64,000 nucleotides of DNA, from contig NZ_CP086111.1 of NCBI RefSeq assembly GCF_016806835.2, positions 1,747,001 to 1,811,000 on the forward strand, written 5' to 3'. The notes below the pieces were generated by a model. The model ran no database searches. It saw only the letters and a program-made list of their open reading frames with translations, and was not told where the DNA came from. A program made the position numbers and the translations under genes. This document shows, piece after piece, positions 46,851 through 56,486 of this stretch. Position 1 is the stretch's first letter; every line of letters starts with the position of its first letter. The DNA comes from Skermanella rosea. GTDB lineage: Bacteria; Pseudomonadota; Alphaproteobacteria; Azospirillales; Azospirillaceae.

Positions 46851-47738
46851 ATGGCCTCGGACATTACGATCACCTCGACCACGCCCCTCATCATCTCGTC
46901 TTCGACGGTCGCCACGGCATACAACAACGTCACGCTGCAGGCCGGCGGCTACATCCTCATCAGCATTCCCTGCACCTTCTCGTGCAACACGCTGACCAAG
47001 GTCTATTCCGCCAGCGCCTCCGCCACGACCGGCGAGCCATACACCTCCCAATACGACATCGTGGTCATCGGTACCGACGGGGTGGACGGGGCCAATGGCA
47101 CCGCGGGCGCGAACGGCGTGAACGGCTCGAACGGAGCCAACGCCTCCTGCACCGGGGGCGGCTGCTCGGTCGGGCACTACGGCCGCGGCGGGACCAACGG
47201 CGGTGTCGGCAGCAACGGCAACCAAGCCGGCAACGGCACCGAACCCGGCAATGGCGGCAACGGCGGCGATGCCCCGAACGTCACGCTGAACCTTGGCACC
47301 GTTTCCGGTTCGATCAGCGTCATCAATGTCGGGGGTCCCGGCGGCCATGGCGGGAACGGCGGCAATGGCGGGAACGGCGGCAACGGCAAGACCTGCTGCG
47401 CCGTCACGGCCCATGGCGGCGACGGCGGCAACGGCGGCGACGGCGGGAACGGCGGAGCGGCCGGCAACGGAGGGAACGGCGGCAACGGAAACCTGGTGAC
47501 CATCACCTACACCGCCGCCGACGGCACCAGCACCGTCAATGGTTCGAACCAGGGCGGCCTCGCCGGTCACCAGGGCACACCCGGCGGCGTCGGCCAGGGG
47601 GGAGCCGCCGGCAGTGCGGGCAGCAAGGGCGGCAGCGCCGGCAGCCCCGGCGATCCCGGCACGTCGGTCGGCGCGTCCGGCGTGGACGGCATGGTCGGCA
47701 CCGCCGGGCGGATGACCATCAACGGCAAGGCGGCCTGA
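46851..47738 (+). CDS. Gly/Asn-rich collagen-like repeat protein
   Basis: 295 residues with GGAAGGA before ATG. Residues 1-75 are Ser/Thr-rich beta-strand sequence (ASDITITSTTPLIISSSTVA). From about 75 onward glycine dominates, with GxN triplets (VDGANGTAGANGVNGSNGAN) and GGNGG runs; two short non-repeat strands (VTLNLGTVSGSISVINVGG, NLVTITYTAADGTSTVNG) interrupt. Composition is like PE_PGRS, collagen-like or ice-nucleation-type surface proteins. No Sec signal is visible, so export would need another route. It lies 94 bases before the RHS toxin gene on the same strand. Function unknown. Confidence 0.75.
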   Translation: MASDITITSTTPLIISSSTVATAYNNVTLQAGGYILISIPCTFSCNTLTKVYSASASATTGEPYTSQYDIVVIGTDGVDGANGTAGANGVNGSNGANASCTGGGCSVGHYGRGGTNGGVGSNGNQAGNGTEPGNGGNGGDAPNVTLNLGTVSGSISVINVGGPGGHGGNGGNGGNGGNGKTCCAVTAHGGDGGNGGDGGNGGAAGNGGNGGNGNLVTITYTAADGTSTVNGSNQGGLAGHQGTPGGVGQGGAAGSAGSKGGSAGSPGDPGTSVGASGVDGMVGTAGRMTINGKAA

Positions 47739-47832
47739 TCTTTCCGGGGTCCCGGGCAGCGGGGCGGCGCCTTCGGGGCCGCTCCGCGACGCCGATCGCA
47801 GCCGTCCCGAGTCCCGTCAGCCGAGGTTCGCC

Positions 47833-50800
47833 ATGGATGTCCGTTCCACGCTCTTCCGTCGTCCGCCGACGATGCTCCAGGCGATCGTCTTCGTCCTGGG
47901 CCTCGTGGCCGCCATCGCAGGTCCGGGTTCCGCCCGGGCGGCGTCCTACCAGCCAGCCGACGGTTTCGGCACCATCGACGCCACCTTCTCGGTCAGCCCC
48001 AACGGATCGGGCGTCTATGCGATGCCCATCGAGGTGCCGCCCGGGACCAACGGCGTGGAGCCCAGCCTGACCCTGCGCTACGACAGCCAGGCGCCGGACG
48101 GGTTGCTCGGCGTGGGGTTCTCGCTCGACGGGCTTTCCCAGATCACCCGGTGCGCGGCCAACAGGGCCGTGGACGGCTATGACGGTGCCGTCAACATCGA
48201 CTCGAACGACCGGTTCTGCCTTGACGGCCAGAGGCTGATCAAGGTTTCGGGCGACGGCGAATATGGTGCCGCCGGTTCGGTCTACCAGACCCAGACGCAG
48301 ACCTGGACCCGGGTGACCGCCACCGGCACCTGCGGGACCGGACCCTGCTCGTTCACGGCGGTGACCCGGCAGGGCTGGACCATGAGCTTCGGGACGACGG
48401 CGGATTCGGCCCTTCCGCTGTCGGGCAGGTCGGAGAAGTATTCCTGGCAGGTCGCGACGATCGCCGATCTCAACGGCAACGCCATCGACTTCTTCTACAC
48501 GCTCAATCAGAACACGAACCAGAGCTATCCCGACCGGATCGAATACACGAGGAACGACGCCGCCGGTCAGCAGGCCCAGCGCAAGATCGTCTTCGCCTAT
48601 CAGAACCGGTCCAGTTGGCCGAACAAGTACAAGGCAGGATTGCTGTTCAAGACGGATAAGACCCTGACGACCATAACGACTGAAGTGTCCGGCGCCACCG
48701 TCCTGACCTACACCCTGACCTATGGCGCCGGAACGACGGGACGGCCGATCGTCTCGACGGTCCGGAAATGCTCCGGGTCGGGGGATTGCCTGCCGGCGAC
48801 CGCGTTCTCCTGGTCGAACTCTCCCAACCAGGTGGCGTCGGCGAACAACCGCGCCGATGGGCAGCTGAACTCGAACGCGTTCTGCGCGGGCAGCGGCGGC
48901 CGGTGGTCCTGGTCGGACTTCAACGGCGACGGCATGCTCGACGCGACCTGCGTCGATGCTTCGGGCGCCCAGTACGCGCTCGTTTCCGACGGCAGCTATT
49001 TGAAGACCCCGAACAGTCAGGCCAGCGGGCTGCTCACGTCGGTCAAGTGGTGTACCGGGTCGCAGGACACCAGCGTCTGGCCGGATTTCAACGGCGACCA
49101 ACTGGCGGACTCCGCCTGCATCACCGCCGACGGTTCGATCAGCGTGCTCAAATCGGACGGCAAGTACCTGTCCACGGTCAACAACCAGGCCACCGGGCTG
49201 GTCCGGTCGCAATGGTGCCCGGCCTCGTCCTGCCGGGCGATGGTCGGCAACTTCGACAATGACGGGCGCGCCGATTTCCTGTGCAGTTGCGACAGCGGCA
49301 CCCAGATGGCGATGATCAGCGACGGGAAATCGGTCTCGACGCCGAACGGCAATGCCAACGGCACCGTCCTGACCGGCTGGTGCGCCAATTCGGCATCGCA
49401 CCGGCTCACCGCCGATTTCAACGATGACGGCAAGGCCGACCTGATCTGCGCGGCGCCGGGCGGGAACATCTCGGTCCAGGTCGCCAACTCGACTTCCACC
49501 GCGTTGAAGAGCCCCAACAACGATGCCTCGGGAGCCGTGGTGTCGGGCTGGTGCGGCGGATCGGGACAGTCGCTGTCCACCGTGGATTTCAACCGGGACG
49601 GCAACGACGACCTCTATTGCCGGGGCACCGACGGCAGCCACAGGATACTGCTCTCCACCGCGGTCACCGTGAAGCCTCCGGCGGGTGCGTCGGCCGACGG
49701 GCTGCTGCTGACCGGCTGGTGCGCCGGCAGCACCGCGTCTGTAAGCTGGAACGATTTCAACGGCGACGGGCTGCCCGATCTGCTGTGCAGCGACCAGAGC
49801 GGCACGCAGTCGGTGAAGGTCTCCACCGGAACCCAGCTCAAGGACGCCACCAACTCTTCCGGGGGAGTGGTCGCCACCGGCACCTGCTCGGGCAGCGGAT
49901 CGACGGGCGGGCTGGGCGACTTCAACGGCGACGGCTATGCCGACCTGCTCTGCCGCCGGGACAGCGGCATCGACTCGGCCATGGTGCGGAAGGCCCCGTT
50001 CAACGATCTGGTCACGGGGGTCACCAACGGCCTCGGCGGCGGCGTGGATATCACCTATAGTCCGATCACGGACCCGAGCGTCTATACCCGCACCGCCGTG
50101 ACCGCCTACCCGGACCTCACCGTCGAGAGCCCGCTTTACGTCGTCAAGACCTATACGCGCCGCGACGGCCAGGGGTGGTCGACGACCTACCGGAACGAAT
50201 ACACCAACCTGATGACCGACCTCGACCAGGGCCAGTGGCTTGGGTTCGAGACGCTCACGGTCATCGAGGAGGCCACCGGCCGCAGGATGACGAACCGGAT
50301 GGCGCAGGAGTTTCCGCAGCAGGGCTTCGTAACGCAGACCGACGGATACGATGGATCGGGCGCGCTGTTCCAGACCACCGTACATTCCCCGGTCACGATC
50401 GAGCCCTATCCCGGCGTCTATCAGGTGCTGAACCGGAAGACCGTCCGCACCTTCTTCCAGGATGGCGGCGTGGCCTACACGACCGAGGACGACTACGAAT
50501 ACGACGGCTACGGCAACCTGGTCCTTCATGCCAGCCTCGGGGACCCGACGAGGGCGGAACAGGCGGTCTACGACTGCTCGACCTTCGAGAACGATCCCGT
50601 CGCGTGGCGGCTCGGATACCTGACCGCGACCAAGATCACCGGAAGCGAAAGCTCCTGCCGCGATTTCCTGGCGACGGGCGAACCCGCCTGGACCGCCGGG
50701 GCCGACCTGAGCCTCGCGCGGATCGCCTACGACGCCCGCTACAACGTGACATCCCAGGCCGACTGGGACGATGTCAACGCCGTCTGGGTCACCTCGGCGA

Positions 50801-53800
50801 TGACCTATGACGGCTTCGGCAACGTGATCACCACGACGGACCCGGCGGGCAACACGACCACGATCACGTACGACGCCGATTACCAGACCTTCCCCGCGAC
50901 CAGCACGTCTCCCCCGACCGCCAATGCCGGGCCGCTCGTCACGGCGACGGCCTACGATGCCGCGTTCGGTGTCCAGACCTCCCTGACCGACCCCAACGGC
51001 AGGGTCTTCTCGGTCGTGCTGGACAGCTTGGGACGGCAGGTGAAGTCCTATGGTCCCGACGGGAGCGGCGCCAGCTCCAATCCGGTGCAATTGTCGGCGG
51101 TGTCCTACGGCCAGGACGGTGACGGCATCTACACCGAGACGCGGCGGCGGCGCGACTGGTCCAACGGCGACACCGCCACCTGGGCGTGGCAGCGCGACTA
51201 TATCGACGGGTTGAACCGGCCCACGCAGACCGTCCAGGGAGGCGAGACCACCGACACGTCGATCGTCACCGGCACGCAGTACGACACCTCCGGCCGTCCG
51301 TACAAGGTGTCGCCGCCGCGTTTCCAGAACGCCGCTCCCAGTTGGGCGGAGGTCGGGTACGACAGCCTGAACCGGCCGATCCTGGAGATCCTGCCCGACG
51401 GGACCCGGACGGAATCCACCTACGACCAGGGCGGGCTTCTGGTGACCGTCACGGTCGCCGCCGGCACGCCGGATGCCCGCACGAGCCGGGCGACGCTCGA
51501 CACGCGCAGCAACCTCCTGAAGCAGGTGGACCCCAACCAGGCGGTCACGACCAGCAGCTACGACCCGATCGGGCGCATGACCTCCACCACCGGGCCGGTC
51601 GGGAACGTGACTCGGAACAGCTATGACTCGCTCGGCCACCTGATCGCCCAGGCCGACGCCGATGCCGGCTCGCAGACCTGGAGTTATGACAACGCCGGCC
51701 GGATGGTCGGCTCGGTCGATGGCTCGGGCAACAGGACGACGCTGGCATACGACAGCCTCGGCCGGATCACGTCGCGGGCCGTGGCATCTGCCGATGGCGG
51801 CAGCATGCTGACCACCACGCTGGATTACGATCAGTCCGCGTCCACCAACGGCAAGGGACGGCTGACGACCGTGACCCGCCCGGACTCGGTCGAGACGTTC
51901 GGCTACTCGGATTACGGCCTCGTCGGTACGGAAGTCCTGACCCTCGCGGGCTCGACCTTTTCCCTGGCGACCAGCTATGATCCGCTCGGCCAGCCGATCG
52001 ACTTGACGCACCCCGACGGATCGGTGACCCGCAACACCTACGATATCCTTCAGCGGATTTCTTCCGTGGCTTTCCGGGATGTCGGGGAGACCGCGTTCAC
52101 CACTTATGGAAGCTATCCCGGCTACACCGCCCTGAACCAGCCGACGTCGATCTCCTATAACAACGGCCTGACGACGAACAACGCCTTCTATCCCTATGAA
52201 ACGGGGATGGGCAGGCTCCAGAGCTTTTCGCTGGCGTCCGGCGCCGCGACGGACGCCTTCTCCGCCGACTTCACCTGGAACGCGTTCGGCCAGCTCACGC
52301 AGGTCGCCCGGAAGCGCGACGGTGCCACGACCGGGAGCACCGGCTATACCTACGAAGACACCGGCTGGCTCAGCCAGGCGGCGGGCTCCAGCGGCACCTT
52401 CGCCTTCTCCTACGACCTCGCGGGCAATATCGCGTTGAAGGACGGCGTGACCTATGCCCGGACGCCGAACACCAACCGGCTCGCCTCCGCCAGCAACGGG
52501 CTGACGGCCGCGTTCGACGGCGGCGGGGCCATGACGGCGCGCGTCCTCGACAAGCAGGCCTGGTGCTACCGGTACGATCCCGAGGCGAACCTGGCGACGG
52601 TCCTCAGCGGCCGGACCGACGGCACTGCGGACGGCGCCTGCGGCGATACCTCCGGCTATTCGACGGTCGCGCAGGCGTCCTACGACGCGAGCGGGCGCCG
52701 CTTGGTCAGGACCGATCCGGATGGGACGGTGAACGTCTACGTCTCCACCGATTTCGAGGAGCTGCGCCGGGGCGGGCAGGTCTACCAGACCCGCTATCTG
52801 ACCGGCCCGGAAGGCCGCTTCGCCGCCCTTACCCGGCAGGTCACGCCTGCGGGAGAGACCGCCGCGGCATCGGCCGGCGGTGGCTATCCGACGCCCGGCA
52901 CCTACTTCACCTTCGGGGACCAGGTGGACAGCACCTTCCTGGTGACCGATGCCGCCGGCACCGAGGTCGCGCAGGTCGGCTACCGGCCTTTCGGGACGAT
53001 CGACCCGTCCGTCACCTCGGGGGCCGATAACTTCCGCTTCAAGTTCGGCGGGAAGGAGCTGGACGAGAACACCGACCTCTATTACTTCCTCGCGCGTTAC
53101 TACAGTGACGAGCTGGGGCAGTTCACCAAGCCCGATCCGGCTCGGCAGTTCTCCAGTCCCTACCTGTACGCCGCCAACGATCCGCAGTCGCTGACCGATC
53201 CCGACGGGGAGTTCGTCCAGATGGTCGTTCTGGCGGTCGGAGTGGCGGCGGGAGCCTATTTCGGCGGCTCGGCGGCCGACCACAGCTACAATCCGGCGGA
53301 CTGGAACTGGCACAGTGCCAAGACTTACGAGGGCCTGTTCGCTGGCGCCGTGATCGGGGCGGCCGGGGCCGAGGTCGGCGCCGCGTTCGCGGAGGCCGGG
53401 GTGGCTCCCGCGATCCTGGGCGGCATGCTGCTGGGCGGCACCGAGAACGCGGCATACGCGGGGATCGCCAACGAAACGCCGGAGGGCATCGCCATGGCGG
53501 CCTTGACCGGCGCCGTCCTGGGCGGCGTGACCGAGGGGGTGTTCGCCGGCGGCGGCGCGATGATGGCGGAGGCCGGCAGCCGGATGGCCGGCCGAGGTTA
53601 CTCCAGGCTCGAGAGCGCCGCCGACGTCGATGCTCCGGAGGGAGGCGGCTGGGAGGGGCGGGGGCCGTGCGCCAGCTTCTCCGCGGGAACGCTGGTCGCC
53701 ACCACCGAGGGGACCGTGCCGGTCGAGCAGGTGCGGCCGGGCACTTACGTGCTGTCCCGGGGCGTCGAGGGGGAGCCGGCCGAGCCCAGGCTCGTCCTGC

Positions 53801-54696
53801 GCACCTATGAGCGCATGGCTGACGATGCCGTCCGGCTGAAGGCCGGAGGCACCCTGATCCGCACCACCGCCCAGCATCCGTTCTGGGTGGAGGGCAGGGG
53901 CTGGACACCGGCGGGCGCGCTCGCGGCTGGCGACATCGTGGCGACGCTGGATGCCGGAGGGGTGGCGGTCGAGCGGGTCGAGACGGTCTCCGGACCGGAA
54001 CCCGTCTACAATTTCGCCGTCAGCGGCACCCAGTCGTACTTCGTCTCCGGCTTGAAGCTCTGGGCGCACAACGCACCGGCGAAATCCTGCGCCGTGGCCG
54101 GTAAGCCGAAGGCCTACAAGGCGGCTGGCAAGGCCAAGCAGGGGACCGGTGCCCCGGCGGCGAACAGCAACGTCCGGGGCTTGACCCTGGAGGCGCTGCC
54201 GGCGCCCAAGGCGAAGAGCTACTTCAACGTCAAGACGAGCATGAAGGAGAAGCTGTACTACGACCACGTCTTGTCGGTGAGCAAGTCCGGCTACGGCGAG
54301 GCGGCCGAGCACATGAGGCACTATATCGAGGTCCAGAAAGGCGTTCCGGTCTGGTCCGTCGAGCGCACCGGCGCGAAGGTCAGGAGGAAGTTCGCGCTCA
54401 AGGGCATTCCGACGAAACCCAAGCTCGACCGGGACGAGATCCCGATGGCGATGTTTCAGCAGGGCGGCGGAAACGGCAGCTATCTCAGCTCGGTCCGGCA
54501 CATCGATTTCAGCTCGAACAGGTCCCTGGGGTCCGCGATCGGCCAAGCCTTGAAGGGCTTGCCGAACCAGACTCGTGTCCTGATCCGGATGGTCGCCTAC
54601 CGGCGCCGCCGCTCCGCGGCCGGGGTGCCGCGACGCCCGCGCGTCCGGTACCGCGATGCCGGGTTCCGGCCCGTACGCCGGGCGGCGGGATCATGA
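47833..54696 (+). CDS. Secreted RHS-family polymorphic toxin: SpvB, FG-GAP repeats, RHS core, Hint, NucA/NucB-like DNase
   Basis: 2287 residues. A hydrophobic signal (AIVFVLGLVAAIAGPGSARA) is followed by an SpvB domain (YAMPIEVPPGTNGVEPSLTL). Seven FG-GAP/VCBS repeats (DFNGDGMLDATC, DFNGDGYADLLC and so on) span about 350-720. RHS/YD repeats run to about 1750, and the core ends FLARYYSDELGQFTKPDP with YAANDPQSLTDPDG. C1946 (CASFSAGTLVATTEGTVPVE) to WAHN near 2080 is a Hint autoprotease. The tip, LDRDEIPMAMFQQGG with VRHIDFSSNRSLGSAIGQAL, matches NucA/NucB nucleases. RHS shells hold the toxin and Hint cleavage frees it. Confidence 0.9.
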   Translation: MDVRSTLFRRPPTMLQAIVFVLGLVAAIAGPGSARAASYQPADGFGTIDATFSVSPNGSGVYAMPIEVPPGTNGVEPSLTLRYDSQAPDGLLGVGFSLDGLSQITRCAANRAVDGYDGAVNIDSNDRFCLDGQRLIKVSGDGEYGAAGSVYQTQTQTWTRVTATGTCGTGPCSFTAVTRQGWTMSFGTTADSALPLSGRSEKYSWQVATIADLNGNAIDFFYTLNQNTNQSYPDRIEYTRNDAAGQQAQRKIVFAYQNRSSWPNKYKAGLLFKTDKTLTTITTEVSGATVLTYTLTYGAGTTGRPIVSTVRKCSGSGDCLPATAFSWSNSPNQVASANNRADGQLNSNAFCAGSGGRWSWSDFNGDGMLDATCVDASGAQYALVSDGSYLKTPNSQASGLLTSVKWCTGSQDTSVWPDFNGDQLADSACITADGSISVLKSDGKYLSTVNNQATGLVRSQWCPASSCRAMVGNFDNDGRADFLCSCDSGTQMAMISDGKSVSTPNGNANGTVLTGWCANSASHRLTADFNDDGKADLICAAPGGNISVQVANSTSTALKSPNNDASGAVVSGWCGGSGQSLSTVDFNRDGNDDLYCRGTDGSHRILLSTAVTVKPPAGASADGLLLTGWCAGSTASVSWNDFNGDGLPDLLCSDQSGTQSVKVSTGTQLKDATNSSGGVVATGTCSGSGSTGGLGDFNGDGYADLLCRRDSGIDSAMVRKAPFNDLVTGVTNGLGGGVDITYSPITDPSVYTRTAVTAYPDLTVESPLYVVKTYTRRDGQGWSTTYRNEYTNLMTDLDQGQWLGFETLTVIEEATGRRMTNRMAQEFPQQGFVTQTDGYDGSGALFQTTVHSPVTIEPYPGVYQVLNRKTVRTFFQDGGVAYTTEDDYEYDGYGNLVLHASLGDPTRAEQAVYDCSTFENDPVAWRLGYLTATKITGSESSCRDFLATGEPAWTAGADLSLARIAYDARYNVTSQADWDDVNAVWVTSAMTYDGFGNVITTTDPAGNTTTITYDADYQTFPATSTSPPTANAGPLVTATAYDAAFGVQTSLTDPNGRVFSVVLDSLGRQVKSYGPDGSGASSNPVQLSAVSYGQDGDGIYTETRRRRDWSNGDTATWAWQRDYIDGLNRPTQTVQGGETTDTSIVTGTQYDTSGRPYKVSPPRFQNAAPSWAEVGYDSLNRPILEILPDGTRTESTYDQGGLLVTVTVAAGTPDARTSRATLDTRSNLLKQVDPNQAVTTSSYDPIGRMTSTTGPVGNVTRNSYDSLGHLIAQADADAGSQTWSYDNAGRMVGSVDGSGNRTTLAYDSLGRITSRAVASADGGSMLTTTLDYDQSASTNGKGRLTTVTRPDSVETFGYSDYGLVGTEVLTLAGSTFSLATSYDPLGQPIDLTHPDGSVTRNTYDILQRISSVAFRDVGETAFTTYGSYPGYTALNQPTSISYNNGLTTNNAFYPYETGMGRLQSFSLASGAATDAFSADFTWNAFGQLTQVARKRDGATTGSTGYTYEDTGWLSQAAGSSGTFAFSYDLAGNIALKDGVTYARTPNTNRLASASNGLTAAFDGGGAMTARVLDKQAWCYRYDPEANLATVLSGRTDGTADGACGDTSGYSTVAQASYDASGRRLVRTDPDGTVNVYVSTDFEELRRGGQVYQTRYLTGPEGRFAALTRQVTPAGETAAASAGGGYPTPGTYFTFGDQVDSTFLVTDAAGTEVAQVGYRPFGTIDPSVTSGADNFRFKFGGKELDENTDLYYFLARYYSDELGQFTKPDPARQFSSPYLYAANDPQSLTDPDGEFVQMVVLAVGVAAGAYFGGSAADHSYNPADWNWHSAKTYEGLFAGAVIGAAGAEVGAAFAEAGVAPAILGGMLLGGTENAAYAGIANETPEGIAMAALTGAVLGGVTEGVFAGGGAMMAEAGSRMAGRGYSRLESAADVDAPEGGGWEGRGPCASFSAGTLVATTEGTVPVEQVRPGTYVLSRGVEGEPAEPRLVLRTYERMADDAVRLKAGGTLIRTTAQHPFWVEGRGWTPAGALAAGDIVATLDAGGVAVERVETVSGPEPVYNFAVSGTQSYFVSGLKLWAHNAPAKSCAVAGKPKAYKAAGKAKQGTGAPAANSNVRGLTLEALPAPKAKSYFNVKTSMKEKLYYDHVLSVSKSGYGEAAEHMRHYIEVQKGVPVWSVERTGAKVRRKFALKGIPTKPKLDRDEIPMAMFQQGGGNGSYLSSVRHIDFSSNRSLGSAIGQALKGLPNQTRVLIRMVAYRRRRSAAGVPRRPRVRYRDAGFRPVRRAAGS

Positions 54697-55238
54697 GCGG
54701 AGAGACGCCCGGAGGAGAGACGCCGGAAGCCGGCTGGGACGATCACCGGCGGGCGTTCGGCGACATGCTCGGCCTCGGCGGCCCCGTGCCGGACGCGGCC
54801 CTGCGGGCGGCGCTTTACGACGGGGCCTATGCGCAGAGCCTGTTCGCCGCCCGCGAGGGCGACCCGCGGCATCTGCGCAGGCTGCTCGACGAACCGCCGG
54901 AGGTCGAGGAGATCGCGGCGAAGTCGCCCCAGGCGAGGCAGGCGAAGCTGGTCCGCCGGGCCGCCAACGCGCTGGCCCTGTGGGCAAGCGACCTGTTCGC
55001 GACCGTCGACGACGAGACGCTGCGACGGCGGCGCGATGCCTGCGCCGCGTGCGAGCATGCCGCCCGTCCGCCGGACCTGCTGGTCTATCGGCTGGCCGGC
55101 GGGCTGGAACAGACGATCTGCGAGCTGTGCGGCTGCAACCTGGTCCTGAAGACCCGTTTTCCCGAAGCAAGCTGCCCGGCGCTCCATCCGCATCTGCCCG
55201 GCATGACCCGTTGGGGGGAGCCGATCGGCGGCACTTGA
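54693..55238 (+). CDS. Cys-rich zinc-ribbon-like protein overlapping the RHS toxin gene (candidate immunity protein)
   Basis: 181 residues. ATGA overlap with the toxin stop codon shows translational coupling. The N-terminal half is helical and acidic (DDHRRAFGDMLGLG, DGAYAQSLFAAREGDPRHLR). The C-terminal part has CAAC (about 112-115), then CELCGC and a final Cys in FPEASCP, spaced as a zinc ribbon (CxxC...CxxCxC...C). Position directly after a toxin tip is where immunity genes lie, but similar zinc-ribbon tails occur in other proteins, so this role is inference. Confidence 0.7.
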   Translation: MSGETPGGETPEAGWDDHRRAFGDMLGLGGPVPDAALRAALYDGAYAQSLFAAREGDPRHLRRLLDEPPEVEEIAAKSPQARQAKLVRRAANALALWASDLFATVDDETLRRRRDACAACEHAARPPDLLVYRLAGGLEQTICELCGCNLVLKTRFPEASCPALHPHLPGMTRWGEPIGGT

Positions 55239-55297
55239 TCCGGGGCCGTCCCCGTGTTCCACATGCGCCTTCGGCCGCCCGTGGAAACATCCGCTTC

Positions 55298-55948
55298 ATG
55301 AAGTACCGCCTCGCCATCTTCGACTTCGATGGAACCCTCGCCGACTCCCTTCCCTGGTTCCGGTCCGTCTTCAGCCAGGTGGCGGAGCGCTACCGGCTGA
55401 GGGCGCCGGATGCGGCGGAGTTCGAGACCTTGCGGGGACTGGGCAACCGGGAGATCCTGCGGCACCTGGAAGTTCCGGTCTGGAAGCTCCCCCTGATCGC
55501 CAGGCATATGAAGGGGCTGATGGCGGCGGATATCGAGAGCATCCCGCTGTTCGACGGCGTGCCGGAGATGCTGCGCGGCCTGAATGCTGCGGGCGTCGGG
55601 CTGGCGGTCGTCAGCTCCAACTCGGAAGCCAATGTCAGGCGGGTGCTGGGGCCTGACAACGCCGCGCTGATCGGCCATTACGGCTGCGGCGCGTCGATCT
55701 TCGGGAAGGGGACCCGGTTCAAGGCGGCGCTCCGGCAGGGCGGCGTGGCGCCGGGACAGGCGATCTGCATCGGCGACGAGGTCCGCGACGCCGAAGCCGC
55801 CCGCGCCCGGGGCATCCCGTTCGCCGCGGTGGCCTGGGGCTACGCCACGCCCGCGGTGCTGGCCGACCAGGCGCCGCTGGTGCTTTTCGAGCGGGTCGGC
55901 GAGATCGTGCCGGCCCTGGTCAGGCGGAGCGGCGGGCCTGCCGGCTGA
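55298..55948 (+). CDS. HAD-superfamily hydrolase (phosphoglycolate-phosphatase-like)
   Basis: 216 residues from the ATG at 55298. LAIFDFDGTLADSLPWFRSV holds motif I (DxDGT), AVVSSNSEAN motif II (Ser), KGTRFKAAL the Lys and ICIGDEVRDAEAARARGIPF motif III/IV. The helical cap lies between. Gph/PpaX-like, substrate unknown. The 3' end overlaps the convergent gene at 55920 by 29 bases. Confidence 0.88.
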   Translation: MKYRLAIFDFDGTLADSLPWFRSVFSQVAERYRLRAPDAAEFETLRGLGNREILRHLEVPVWKLPLIARHMKGLMAADIESIPLFDGVPEMLRGLNAAGVGLAVVSSNSEANVRRVLGPDNAALIGHYGCGASIFGKGTRFKAALRQGGVAPGQAICIGDEVRDAEAARARGIPFAAVAWGYATPAVLADQAPLVLFERVGEIVPALVRRSGGPAG

Positions 55949-56333
55949 GGCGGGCGTGGAGGTCGCGCAGGTACTTGGAATCCATGTCGGTGAACTCGCC
56001 CTCGGCGATGTCGGACTTGAAGTCCAGCAGCTCCTGCCGGGTGCCGGGCGAGAGCGTGTCGTGGGCGAGGAGCTCCTCGATGAGGGTCAGGTCGTCCGGA
56101 TAGCCGCCGGGCCGCCGGGGCGGTTCGACCTCCAGGGGATCGTCGTCGGTGAAGGCGCCGTGGTAGTCGTCGTCGACGGCTCCGGGCGGCGGAACCAGCA
56201 GGTCGTTCCAGCTCACCCCGCTTTCCTTGACCCGCCGGTCGATCTCTCGCGCGCTTGCCAGGACCCCGGCCTCGTCAGGATCGCCGAGGCGGTTGAGCAG
56301 GGCGATGAAGCTGTCGCGGTCGAGATGGGGCAT
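55920..56333 (-). CDS. Small acidic protein of unknown function
   Basis: 137 residues with a GAGGAG site before ATG. The N-terminus (HLDRDSFIALLNRLGDPDEA, EIDRRVKESGVSWNDLLVPP) and the C-terminus (SPGTRQELLDFKSDIAEGEF, DSKYLRDLHARLSR) are helical and separated by an acidic Pro-rich linker. No recognised domain. It converges on the HAD gene and is divergent from yajQ. Confidence 0.72.
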   Translation of the reverse strand: MPHLDRDSFIALLNRLGDPDEAGVLASAREIDRRVKESGVSWNDLLVPPPGAVDDDYHGAFTDDDPLEVEPPRRPGGYPDDLTLIEELLAHDTLSPGTRQELLDFKSDIAEGEFTDMDSKYLRDLHARLSRQARRSA

Positions 56334-56486
56334 TCCTGGTCTCCTCTGGTGGGGCCTTCCGGCGGAACATCGGTAGAATAGCTGTGCCCTGGCGGCGGTC
56401 TTTCAACACTCCGCACAGTATGGTTTTGCCGTCCGGCGTGCTAGGGTCCGGTCGGATTCCAGAAGCACCAGAATACGAGTGGGGCC

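Noticed and set aside
47150..47530. GGNGG-encoding tandem DNA considered as a CRISPR-like or satellite array
   Set aside because: The units are short, in-frame and variable, with no spacers; they encode protein repeats.
47719..54546. A 2275-codon open frame antisense to the RHS toxin gene
   Set aside because: It mirrors the GC-rich codon bias of the sense gene. Its product is Arg/Gly/Val-rich with no domains, and the sense strand encodes recognisable repeats throughout.
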